From the NCBI GenBank assembly GCA_900770345.1, contig CAAGKF010000037.1, positions 1 to 31,633 on the forward strand: DNA of 31,633 nucleotides. The letters run 5' to 3'. This DNA is from Lachnospiraceae bacterium (GTDB taxonomy: Bacteria; Bacillota; Clostridia; Lachnospirales; Lachnospiraceae). Below are positions 8,245-15,727 of this stretch, piece by piece. The notes under the pieces were generated by a model. It was not told the DNA's origin. It did no database searches and saw nothing but the letters and a program-made list of their open reading frames with translations. Made by a program: the position numbers and the translations under genes. Within the stretch, counting starts at the first letter, position 1; each line of letters opens with the position of its first letter.

Positions 8245-8643
8245 TTACTCCTCCTCCAGATAAATGGCGCGTTTCCTGCAGGCTATGACACACAAAGGAG
8301 TGTCACCCTCGCCTTTGCAGAAGTCACAGCGGGCCACGTGTCCGTCCTCTGTGGGAAAGGGAATCCCATAGGGACAGTTCATAACACACATATAACACTT
8401 TCCGCATTTTTCTCTGTCATACCGGAGATAACCGGTATCATGATCCCGGCTGATGGCGCCGCTCATACAGCCCTGCATACAGGACGGTCTGGGACACTGC
8501 CGGCAGATCAGAGGAACATATCTTCCCCTGGCATCTCTGCGTATAAATACACGGGCTTCTCCATCGGGAAAATGCCTTTTGCAGGCTCTGACGCAGTCCA
8601 TGCAGCCGTCGCACAGAGTAGAATCGATAATTATCCTCTTCAA
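8245..8643 (-). CDS. Four-cluster ferredoxin, CooF-like
   Basis: A 132-residue polyferredoxin with sixteen cysteines in four groups: C11/C14/C17/C21, C47/C50/C55/C59, C80/C83/C86/C90 and C106/C109/C118/C122. This spacing predicts four [4Fe-4S] clusters, as in CooF/HycB/DmsB-type electron-transfer subunits, but without long insertions. It would be cytosolic, as there is no signal peptide. The start appears to be TTG: TTGAAGAGG begins inside the upstream stop (TTGA overlap) and follows GGAGGTGGAG. The gene directly precedes the FAD oxidoreductase, and this pairing resembles CooF-FNOR. Its likely job is to carry electrons from the flavoprotein toward the molybdoenzyme. Confidence 0.9.
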   Translation of the reverse strand: MKRIIIDSTLCDGCMDCVRACKRHFPDGEARVFIRRDARGRYVPLICRQCPRPSCMQGCMSGAISRDHDTGYLRYDREKCGKCYMCVMNCPYGIPFPTEDGHVARCDFCKGEGDTPLCVIACRKRAIYLEEE

Positions 8644-9284
8644 GGCTCCACCTCCATTTCCGAAAGACGGCGTACACTTCCGAAAACCATATTGCTCAGC
8701 CCTCTGTAATACTCCGTACGCCCGTACAGCATGACATCATCCCGCCACTGCGGGATCCAGGTCATCATCTGCTCCTTGGCAAACCTCACTGCATCCTTCC
8801 TGTGTACCGCCGCCTTTTCCCTGTTTCCGGCCTTGGCTTCTCTCTGATAAGCCTCCAGCATAACCGTAATAAACAGCAGCTCATATACCAGATAATCGTC
8901 CGGCATTCCCTTTTCCTGCCTTACTCCCAGTCCGTATTTCCGGTACCATCTTCCTGTTTCCGCTGTCTTTTCATGAAACAGAAGCTTTTCTTCCTGAGTA
9001 TAAAAGGATCCCCAAAAGGGAGCCAGCGGCTTTGGTACTCCCACAAACAACTGCAGATAATCCTGGCTCAGGCGCTCCTGCAGTCCCGGATCCCTGTTAA
9101 AATCCTCCAGCCACAGCCTGACCTGACGAACTCCCTGGGCAATATAGCGGTCGTCCTCCCCAAAAGGGCTTCCCTCAAAAATTCCTGTTTCCAGCCACCT
9201 GCTGAAGGTCGCTGCCTCAATATGCTCCTCAAAGGCCGATGACAGAACTGAGAAGAAAGCCCACATATTTTTAAAATCAGTCAA
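8640..9284 (-). CDS. TorD/DmsD-family molybdoenzyme chaperone
   Basis: A 214-residue, helix-rich protein. The central segment DYLQLFVGVPKPLAPFWGSFYTQEEKLLF matches the TorD-family core (DYxxLFxG...P.P..S.Y), and the following DDYLVYELLFITVML segment fits the conserved helix after it. Family members bind the apo-form of DMSO-reductase-like enzymes and help molybdenum cofactor insertion, often also reading the Tat signal. Here the partner has no Tat signal, so only the maturation role is expected. The start is TTG at 9284, seven bases after AAAGGAGGT. The first internal ATG lacks a ribosome site. The stop overlaps the next gene. Confidence 0.85.
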   Translation of the reverse strand: MTDFKNMWAFFSVLSSAFEEHIEAATFSRWLETGIFEGSPFGEDDRYIAQGVRQVRLWLEDFNRDPGLQERLSQDYLQLFVGVPKPLAPFWGSFYTQEEKLLFHEKTAETGRWYRKYGLGVRQEKGMPDDYLVYELLFITVMLEAYQREAKAGNREKAAVHRKDAVRFAKEQMMTWIPQWRDDVMLYGRTEYYRGLSNMVFGSVRRLSEMEVEP

Positions 9285-9312
9285 TCGGATACCTCCTTTC
9301 CCACAGCCTCAT

Positions 9313-9930
9313 CTAAAGCTCCTCTGACATATTGCTGACACGCATTCTGCCTCTTTCTGATTCCGGATCAGTTTTCCTGTTCAAATGCATCCTCACAGAG
9401 GGCTGTGTCACAGAACCGGCCGGGAACATGATCGTTCTCTCCTCATCCTCCGCCTGAAAGGTTTCCAGATCTACCAACTTCAGACACCGCATGGGACATG
9501 CTGCCGCGCAGGCAGGCTCCTTCCGCTCCTTTATCAGCTGACGGCACATATCACATTTTTCCGAAACACCTGCCGCCCTGTTAAACTGGATCGCTCCATG
9601 AGGGCATTTCCCGGCACACAGCCGGCATCCCACACATTTTGCCGGATCGATCCAGACAATTCCGTCCGCTTCCTTCGTGATCGCCTTCTGCGGACACGCA
9701 GGAACACAAGCCGGATCCTTGCAGTGATTGCAGGCCATGGAAATGGAATAGCTGTGCACGCCTACAGGCACCTGTGTGCCATCCTCATCTTCCTCCCAGA
9801 CACCGGATACTATATTGTAAACCCTTCTGTAGGAGACCCCGGCAGGCAGATTATGTATATCCTTACATGCCATCACGCACGTTTTACAGCCGATGCAGGA
9901 ATCCGCATCAAAATAAAATCCATACTGCAT
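9313..9930 (-). CDS. DmsB-like four-cluster iron-sulfur subunit
   Basis: A 205-residue electron-transfer subunit of the DmsB/PsrB/NrfC family. Cysteines fall in four sets: C12/C15/C18/C22, C67/C70/C75/C79, C99/C102/C105/C109 and C126/C129/C141/C145. The N-terminus MQYGFYFDADSCIGCKTC is typical of the partner subunit of a DMSO-reductase-family catalytic chain. It starts three bases after the molybdoenzyme stop, so the two are almost certainly translated together and form a dimer. There is no signal peptide. No DmsC or NrfD-type membrane anchor follows, so electrons probably come from the soluble proteins encoded downstream rather than from quinol. Confidence 0.93.
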   Translation of the reverse strand: MQYGFYFDADSCIGCKTCVMACKDIHNLPAGVSYRRVYNIVSGVWEEDEDGTQVPVGVHSYSISMACNHCKDPACVPACPQKAITKEADGIVWIDPAKCVGCRLCAGKCPHGAIQFNRAAGVSEKCDMCRQLIKERKEPACAAACPMRCLKLVDLETFQAEDEERTIMFPAGSVTQPSVRMHLNRKTDPESERGRMRVSNMSEEL

Positions 9931-9933
9931 TCT

Positions 9934-12534
9934 TTATTCCCCCGGTTCATAAGCGGCGGCTCTCCAGGTAAAATCCGGAGCCAGCGGCTCGCCTGCCCAT
10001 TTTTCTACTTTAACATTGACCGTATTCCAGGCTGACTGTCCCTCACCGCACAGGTGACTTCCCGTCAGAACATTGGTATTTCCCCCGATGTCAATCCCTG
10101 AAGCATCAAACCGCGTCCAGCCTCCCTGCCCCAAAAGCAGTACACCGGGCATTACAAGAGGCGTCAGTCCGATCCTCCTCTGGACCCTGCCGTGCCTGCT
10201 GGAAATGAGTACCGTATCCCCGTGCTTCAGCCCCAGCTTTTCCCCATCCTGCCGGTTCATAAGAGCCTCACAGGGAAACAGCTCTCTCAGCACCTTCACA
10301 TTATCAAAGCCCTGATGCGCTCTTCTCAGATGATGAATACTGATCATCTGAAACGGGTATTCACCCTTGATCCCCTGCTCATAATCCGCGAAGGTATCTT
10401 CATAACCTTCCGCGGGCGGTACATATTTTGCTACCGCATCAATAGATGTCAGCCCAAAATCCTCATATCGCTTTACAAGCTCATCGCAGTATATTTCGAA
10501 TTTCCCGCTCTTTGTGGAAAGGGGATGATTTTCGGGATCTTCAATATAATCCTTATACTGTACATATCCGTAGGGATCCCCCGGATAACGCTCTACCTGA
10601 TAAACACCTGTTTTTCTGAATTCCTTCCAGGTAATACGTCCCTGCTGCGGCTTTCCTTCAACCCCCAGTTCTTTTATATCTTCCTCCGTAAAGGTGAGAA
10701 GAGTTTCATAGCTCTTTCCGTCCTCACAGATCACCTTCGCTCCCGACAGCTCATTAAAAGCGATCTGCTCATCTGACAGCGGCTGCGCCAGCTTCGGATC
10801 CAGCCCCCATCTTTTACAGAGCTCCGCCTGGATCCAGCTGTCATGGCGGCACTCAAACAGCGGTTTTGTAACCTGCGAGGAAAAGATCATCAGCTCCCGG
10901 TTAGTCTGTATCAGCACACTTCCGAATCTTTCCCAGAAAGAGGAAGCCGGAAGAACAATATCAGAATACTGGCAGTCCGGCGTCATCTGAAGATCGCTGG
11001 ATACCACAAATTCCACCTTTCGGAATGCTTTTACCGCCATGTTGAAATCGGGATTCTGATTCATTCTGGCTCCGCACCCTACCTTCCATATCATTTCGAT
11101 ATCGATCGGACGCTTCCCGTCCCGGAAATGAGTATGCTCCCCGCTTACAACAGCGCTCCACACCTCCGACATCGCAATTCCGTAGAATTTCTCAGGATCA
11201 TATTTTCCCTTCCCCAGGCTTCCTCCGCCTCTTGGCAGTTCACAGACGGGATTGTCCGGAAGAATGAGGCCCTTGCTTCCCGGATAGACCAGAGGCGGTC
11301 CTCCGAATACCAGATTTCCGGCAGATGTCCCTACCGACACCTCAGCACCCGAGACTCCCACATTTCCGGTCATCCATCCTACCGTATAATAAGCCTGAGC
11401 AAAACGGGCTCCTTCATAGGTTCTTGCCGGAGCAAAGCTGGATTTCATACTCATAGGTTTCACAGTCGCCATTTCCATTGCCAGCTCTTCAATCATTTTC
11501 ACCGGCGTTCCGCATATCGCGGATGCCCATTTCGGTGTTTTCGGAATACCGTCGTAAGTCCCCAGCACATAATCCTTAAAGTTATCTCTCGGATCCGCTC
11601 CCTCCGGCATATGATCCGCGTCAAAGCCGCTGCAGTAAGTATCCAGAAATTCCTGATCGTATACCTTTTTCTCTATCATATGATAGGCCAGTCCCAAAAG
11701 CAGCGCTGTATCCGTCCCCGGCCGCACCGGTATCCACTGATCCGCCAGACTCTGGGAGGTAGGTGAATACCAGGCATCTACAACAATGATCTTCGCTCCG
11801 GCCTTTTTTGCCGCCTCATAATGCCAGGAAACATTTCCCTGAGCGCTCCAGGCGGAATTAACAGCCCAAAGCAGGATCAGCTTTGCATTTCGTATCTCAA
11901 ATCTGTCACTGGTATCCAGCTGCCCGCCGCTCCAGTCGCCCTTTATCATATTGGCTGCTACCGGCATGGCTCCCTGAGATGCCTGTCCCCAGGTGGTAGT
12001 ACATCCGCCGTAGGCATTCAAAGCCTCTCCGTAGTACAGTCCCGGAATAACACCCCTCTGTTCAAAGCCGGTAGCCAAAATTGCCCTGTTTCCGTATTTA
12101 TTTTTTATTCTGGTTGTCTCCGACGCAATAATATCCAGCGCTTCATCCCAGGATATCCGTTCCCACTCATCTCTTCCGCGCAGAGACCGGTCACCGCCTC
12201 CCGGCGCCCAGTGTTTTCGTTTCAGCGGATATTTAAGGCGGTCGGAGCCAAAAATCAGCTGACGAAGCGCACGTCCCCTCGCACATCCCCTCTGCTGGGG
12301 ATAATCTCTCGTATCGGCATGGAGATCATCCGTTTTCTGGCAGATCACCTTTCCATCCTCCACATAAGAACGGTTCACACACCGTCCCCCGCAGTTAAAG
12401 AAGCAGGCGTGAGTGATCCATTTTCCTCCTTCGGACGCTTCCGACAGAGGAACCAGAAAAGAGGAATAATGAATGCGTTCTGCCTCCTGCTCCCAGAGCG
12501 CATTGATCCGTTCCTTTTGTCTGTCTGTCTGCAT
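9934..12534 (-). CDS. DMSO-reductase-family molybdopterin oxidoreductase, catalytic subunit, cytosolic
   Basis: An 866-residue molybdo-bis(pyranopterin guanine dinucleotide) enzyme. The N-terminal [4Fe-4S] site is C44, C48, C52 and C84 (CFFNCGGRC, then QRGCARG). Segments such as DQWIPVRPGTDTALLLGLAYHMI, LDTYCSGFD and KTPKWAS follow E. coli DmsA closely. The likely molybdenum ligand is S186 in WGQASQG. The C-terminal cofactor-binding domain ends in GGNTNVLTGSHLCGEGQSAWNTVNVKVEKW. DmsA normally begins with a twin-arginine signal. This one begins MQTDRQKERINALW with no RR motif or hydrophobic stretch, so it should stay in the cytosol. The ATG follows GGGGGTGAT. Substrate cannot be assigned: S- or N-oxides, or an aromatic/organic acid, are all possible within the family. 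It heads the operon and is divergent from a LysR gene. Confidence 0.92.
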   Translation of the reverse strand: MQTDRQKERINALWEQEAERIHYSSFLVPLSEASEGGKWITHACFFNCGGRCVNRSYVEDGKVICQKTDDLHADTRDYPQQRGCARGRALRQLIFGSDRLKYPLKRKHWAPGGGDRSLRGRDEWERISWDEALDIIASETTRIKNKYGNRAILATGFEQRGVIPGLYYGEALNAYGGCTTTWGQASQGAMPVAANMIKGDWSGGQLDTSDRFEIRNAKLILLWAVNSAWSAQGNVSWHYEAAKKAGAKIIVVDAWYSPTSQSLADQWIPVRPGTDTALLLGLAYHMIEKKVYDQEFLDTYCSGFDADHMPEGADPRDNFKDYVLGTYDGIPKTPKWASAICGTPVKMIEELAMEMATVKPMSMKSSFAPARTYEGARFAQAYYTVGWMTGNVGVSGAEVSVGTSAGNLVFGGPPLVYPGSKGLILPDNPVCELPRGGGSLGKGKYDPEKFYGIAMSEVWSAVVSGEHTHFRDGKRPIDIEMIWKVGCGARMNQNPDFNMAVKAFRKVEFVVSSDLQMTPDCQYSDIVLPASSFWERFGSVLIQTNRELMIFSSQVTKPLFECRHDSWIQAELCKRWGLDPKLAQPLSDEQIAFNELSGAKVICEDGKSYETLLTFTEEDIKELGVEGKPQQGRITWKEFRKTGVYQVERYPGDPYGYVQYKDYIEDPENHPLSTKSGKFEIYCDELVKRYEDFGLTSIDAVAKYVPPAEGYEDTFADYEQGIKGEYPFQMISIHHLRRAHQGFDNVKVLRELFPCEALMNRQDGEKLGLKHGDTVLISSRHGRVQRRIGLTPLVMPGVLLLGQGGWTRFDASGIDIGGNTNVLTGSHLCGEGQSAWNTVNVKVEKWAGEPLAPDFTWRAAAYEPGE

Positions 12535-12577
12535 TTTGTATCACCCCCCGACTTATCGACTCTTTTCTTTTTCTATA

Positions 12578-12607
12578 GTATAATAGACTTGTTCCTGTTT
12601 TGTACAA
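12578..12607 (-). promoter_or_regulatory. Probable promoter of the molybdoenzyme operon
   Basis: On the minus strand TTGTAC (12602-12607) and TTATAC (12578-12583) are 18 bases apart; TATACT one base further is an alternative. The partial dyad CTAT-N6-ATAG at 12573-12586 overlaps the -10 and could be a LysR contact. The start codon is about 45 bases downstream. Confidence 0.45.
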
Positions 12608-12627
12608 TAGTTAAATTTCTGTCTGAC

Positions 12628-12644
12628 TATAGCCCGCAGCTATA
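12628..12644. promoter_or_regulatory. LysR-type operator in the divergent region
   Basis: TATAGC, five bases, GCTATA: a perfect inverted repeat that contains the LysR-family T-N11-A core (TAGCCCGCAGCTA, 12630-12642). It sits 20 bases before the lysR start and upstream of the operon promoter, the usual place for an autoregulating LysR activator to bind. Confidence 0.65.
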
Positions 12645-12664
12645 CTTCAAAGGAGACGCATATT

Positions 12665-13552
12665 ATGACATATAATCAGTTAAAATATGTAATAAGCGTG
12701 GCGGAAAACGGAAGCTTTTCCCGCGCCGCAAAAGAATTATATATAGCACAGCCTTCTCTTTCCAATCAGATAAAAGCCCTGGAAGAGGAGCTGGGGACTC
12801 CTCTATTCATCCGCATGCACCACAATCTCAAGCTGACAGAAGCCGGTCACGATTTTGTCCTGTATTCCAAACGGATCCTGAACGAGATGGATAATCTCCA
12901 GAATCTCATGCAGTCCTATTCCTCCTTCTCCCGCGGCCATCTTACCATCGGAACCTTTCCCAACGCAGCCTATCAGGGAATATCCGAAAATATCATGGCT
13001 TTTCAGAAGCTGTATCCCAAGATTGACGTACGGCTGATCATGGATCACAGCAACCGACTGATCGATCTCCTTATGACACAGGAAATCGATATCGCGATCC
13101 TGGCCGCAAATGAACCGATCCTGAAGGACAACGATTTTCAGTATGCCCAGCTTTCCGAGGATCCGTTTGTAGTGATCGTTCCCAAAAACCATATTTTAAA
13201 CGGACGTACGGCCCTTCAGATAAAAGATTTGAAAAATGAAAAAATCATCCTTCCTCAGGATGGTTCCCATATCCGCACGGTAATCGAAAGCGCCCTGCTT
13301 TCCGAGGATGAGCAGCTCCGCCTGTGCGGCCAGTGCTGCAGTACGGAGGGCTGCGTTCAGATGGTGAGCTGCGGTTTCGGAATTTCCGTTACCACTGCCT
13401 CTGCCGCCAAGATCTTAAAAAACGGAAGCTTTCATGTGATCCCCCTCCTTCCGCCAATCCGCTTAAAAACCTATATCGCAATGTTAAAAACCTCCTATCC
13501 CGGTTCCATTGCCGATGAATTTTTCAATTTTCTGCAGACACAGTTCCGATAA
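12665..13552 (+). CDS. LysR-family transcriptional regulator
   Basis: A 295-residue LysR-type protein. The winged helix-turn-helix occupies residues 1-60 (MTYNQLKYVISVAENGSFSRAAKELYIAQPSLSNQIKALEEELG), followed by the linker helix and a type 2 periplasmic-binding-like effector domain from about residue 90. The ATG follows AAAGGAG. It is transcribed away from the molybdoenzyme operon and shares a 130-base regulatory region with it, so it most likely controls that operon in response to a small ligand. The ligand is unknown; it could be the imported substrate. A YitT-family gene follows after 22 bases in the same direction. Confidence 0.93.
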   Translation: MTYNQLKYVISVAENGSFSRAAKELYIAQPSLSNQIKALEEELGTPLFIRMHHNLKLTEAGHDFVLYSKRILNEMDNLQNLMQSYSSFSRGHLTIGTFPNAAYQGISENIMAFQKLYPKIDVRLIMDHSNRLIDLLMTQEIDIAILAANEPILKDNDFQYAQLSEDPFVVIVPKNHILNGRTALQIKDLKNEKIILPQDGSHIRTVIESALLSEDEQLRLCGQCCSTEGCVQMVSCGFGISVTTASAAKILKNGSFHVIPLLPPIRLKTYIAMLKTSYPGSIADEFFNFLQTQFR

Positions 13553-13574
13553 ACCTGAGTTCGGGAGGACAAAA

Positions 13575-14420
13575 ATGAAATCTCAAAATAAAGCAGCAGA
13601 ATACATCCTGATCATACTTGGCTCCTTTATCATGGGGTTCGCCATCAAAAACATGTACGATCCGGTAAATCTGGTCACCGGCGGAGTATCCGGCATTGCT
13701 ATTATCGTGAAAAGCCTCTGCGGACTTCCGCTGTGGCTGACAAATACCATGCTGAATATTCCCCTTTTCTTAGCTGCCTGGAAACTGAAAGGATGGAAAT
13801 TCATACAGCGGACACTGATTGCCACGGTGTCTTTGTCAATTTCCCTGTATATCCTGCCTGAAATGGCATTTTTACAGGGCGATCTTTTCATATCCGCTCT
13901 TTTCGGCGGCATCGTATCGGGTGTCGGAACAGGGCTGGTGTTCATGTTCCGCGCTACAACAGGCGGTACGGATATGCTGGCTGCCCTGCTGCAGCTGAAG
14001 CTCCGTCATTACTCCATCGCCCAGATCATGCAGTTTCTGGACGGCGCGGTGGTACTGGCCGGCGCCTCCATATTCGGCATACAGTACGCGCTCTACGCCA
14101 TGATCTCCATCTATGCTGTCTGCAAAATATCCGACGGCATTCTGGACGGACTGAAATTCTCCAAGCAGGCAACGATCATATCAAATCAGAGCCAGGCCAT
14201 CGCCGAGGATATCATGCGGACCCTGGAACGGGGCGTAACACTGATCAACGCCAGAGGAATGTACTCCGGCGAGACAAAAGAAATGCTGATCTGCGTAGTA
14301 TCACGCAAGGAGATCGTTCAGGTCCGTGATATCGTAAGACAGCACGACCGCCAGGCATTTGTTATTGTAAACGATGTAAGGGAGGTATTCGGAGAAGGAT
14401 TTATTGAAGATCTATACTAA
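13575..14420 (+). CDS. YitT-family membrane protein (DUF161 plus DUF2179)
   Basis: A 281-residue protein with about five or six membrane segments in the first 190 residues, including VTGGVSGIAIIV and RATTGGTDMLAALL, both typical of YitT proteins. The soluble C-terminal DUF2179 domain runs from about residue 200 (GVTLINARGMYSGETKEMLICVVSRKEI... FVIVNDVREVFGEGF). I chose the ATG at 13575 because it follows GGGAGGA and begins the conserved N-terminus; 22 more codons upstream in frame would overlap the lysR stop. The family is widespread in Firmicutes with no firmly established biochemical role. It is probably co-transcribed with lysR. Confidence 0.9.
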   Translation: MKSQNKAAEYILIILGSFIMGFAIKNMYDPVNLVTGGVSGIAIIVKSLCGLPLWLTNTMLNIPLFLAAWKLKGWKFIQRTLIATVSLSISLYILPEMAFLQGDLFISALFGGIVSGVGTGLVFMFRATTGGTDMLAALLQLKLRHYSIAQIMQFLDGAVVLAGASIFGIQYALYAMISIYAVCKISDGILDGLKFSKQATIISNQSQAIAEDIMRTLERGVTLINARGMYSGETKEMLICVVSRKEIVQVRDIVRQHDRQAFVIVNDVREVFGEGFIEDLY

Positions 14421-14458
14421 AAGATAAAAAATGCGCTGTCAGGCGCAGCGTTTCAAAA

Positions 14459-14504
14459 GGCTGCCGCAAAATTCAGCATTCGCGGCAGCCCTTTCATAAT
14501 CTTT
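14459..14504. terminator. Bidirectional terminator between yitT and lacI
   Basis: GGCTGCCGC pairs with GCGGCAGCC (14459-14490). The plus strand continues CTTTCATAATCTTTT and the minus strand TTTTGAAA, so the stem can serve both convergent genes. A shorter GC-rich hairpin (around 14431-14450) lies next to it. Confidence 0.75.
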
Positions 14505-14548
14505 TACAAAAATTTCTCTTATCAATTTTCTGCGTTGTTTCCGTCAGC

Positions 14549-15538
14549 TCACGTACTCTCTCTCTCTACAATATCCGAAAACAGCATAATACGGTCCGGG
14601 TTCTTTCGGCCCTCCAGACTGTCTAAAAGGATTCTGGCAGCCTCAAAGCTCATCTCAACCATTTTATTATCCAGTGAAGAAAGCTTGGGATAGCACATCT
14701 CTCCGTACATGTAGTTATCGATACCCATGACGGCTACCTGATCCGGTATCTTTATTCCTCGGTCATTCAGCGCGCGAATAGCGCTGACCGCCGCCAGATC
14801 TTCCCCGAAGATCACACCCTCCAGATCCGGGTGATCCTCCAGTATCTGTTCCATGATCCGGTATCCATCCTCCATGGTAGTCGGACATTCATAAAGCCAC
14901 AGGCTGTCTCTTTTGAAACCCAGTCCTTCCATTCCGTCAATAAAGCCCTGCTGCTTTGAAACGGAGCTGGGCGTATGATTCGGCCGGACAAATGCCAGTT
15001 TTCTGTGCCCTTTTTCAGCCATCAGCTTCACACAGTTCTCCACACCGTCTTTCTCATCCACCAGTACGCCTTTCACATTCGGCAGATTCAGATAACCGTT
15101 GGTCATCACAATGGGAGTCTTCGGAAAGCTGATCTTCAGCGCCTCTTTTACCGGCTCGCACTGAAAAGTGGATCCCACAAGGATCAGACCATCTACCCGC
15201 CTCTGCTCCAGCACCTTAATAGCCTCCACTTTCTTTTCATCTGTAAGCCCCGTATTGATGATCAGACTGCAGTAACCGCTGCGGCTCATTTCTTCTTCAA
15301 TATAATAAGCAATATCTACATGAAAAGCATATCGGATATCAGCGATCAGAATACCGATCATCCTGCTGGCCTTCATCACCAGTCCTCTCGCCGTTTCATT
15401 CGGACTGTATCCATACTGCTCCACCAACGCCTGTATCTGTTTCCTGGTTTCCTCTTTAATCCCCGGTTTATTGTTAACGACTCTGGAAACAGTACTGGCG
15501 GACACTCCGGCAAGCTTTGCTATATCATAAATCGTCAT
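14549..15538 (-). CDS. LacI-family transcriptional repressor
   Basis: A 329-residue LacI/GalR protein. The DNA-binding headpiece is MTIYDIAKLAGVSASTVSRVVNNKPGIKEETR, with the hinge helix after GYSPNETARGL, and a sugar-binding-like effector domain follows (MIGILIADI, GLILVG, IPDQVAVMGIDN). The ATG at 15538 follows GGGGTGAAG and starts the canonical headpiece; in-frame codons further upstream encode nothing family-like. It lies downstream of dlgD and yiaL and has its own promoter. A CG-centred operator-like site overlaps its leader and matches the one in front of yiaL, so it probably represses both itself and those genes. The effector is unknown, perhaps a sugar acid. Confidence 0.94.
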   Translation of the reverse strand: MTIYDIAKLAGVSASTVSRVVNNKPGIKEETRKQIQALVEQYGYSPNETARGLVMKASRMIGILIADIRYAFHVDIAYYIEEEMSRSGYCSLIINTGLTDEKKVEAIKVLEQRRVDGLILVGSTFQCEPVKEALKISFPKTPIVMTNGYLNLPNVKGVLVDEKDGVENCVKLMAEKGHRKLAFVRPNHTPSSVSKQQGFIDGMEGLGFKRDSLWLYECPTTMEDGYRIMEQILEDHPDLEGVIFGEDLAAVSAIRALNDRGIKIPDQVAVMGIDNYMYGEMCYPKLSSLDNKMVEMSFEAARILLDSLEGRKNPDRIMLFSDIVEREST

Positions 15539-15566
15539 AATATCTTCACCCCTAATCATGCCCCCT

Positions 15567-15578
15567 GCAATCGTTTTC
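15567..15578. promoter_or_regulatory. LacI-type operator-like site in the lacI leader
   Basis: GCAATCGTTTTC shares the half-site GCAATCG with the perfect palindrome in front of yiaL. It lies about 15-26 bases after the predicted transcription start of lacI, which suggests autoregulation. Confidence 0.5.
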
Positions 15579-15599
15579 CGCAGAAGATATCTGAAATTC

Positions 15600-15628
15600 A
15601 TTTTAACATGACCGGCCTGTCCATGCAA
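15600..15628 (-). promoter_or_regulatory. Promoter of lacI
   Basis: Minus-strand TTGCAT (15623-15628) and TAAAAT (15600-15605) with a 17-base spacer, about 60 bases before the lacI start. Confidence 0.65.
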
Positions 15629-15634
15629 GCAAAA

Positions 15635-15680
15635 GACCGGCATCCGAATGAAATCCTAAGGGATCTCACAGGCGCCGGCC
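15635..15680 (-). terminator. Probable terminator after dlgD
   Basis: On the minus strand GGCCGGCGCC pairs with GGATGCCGGTC through an interrupted stem with an inner ATCC/GGAT pair. It is followed by TCTTTTGC. The T-run is short, so some read-through into lacI is possible. Confidence 0.5.
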
Positions 15681-15727
15681 GCATAAATGACTTTTATAAC
15701 TCTTTTATCCGCGCAGACAGGTGCAGC

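Noticed and set aside
8331..8342. CACGTG core as a second parS
   Set aside because: The surrounding bases (GGCCACGTGTCC) do not match the TTCACGTGAA core.
10843..11766. 307-residue plus-strand frame inside the molybdoenzyme gene
   Set aside because: Antisense to a clear catalytic subunit with all motifs in place; the translation resembles no known domain.
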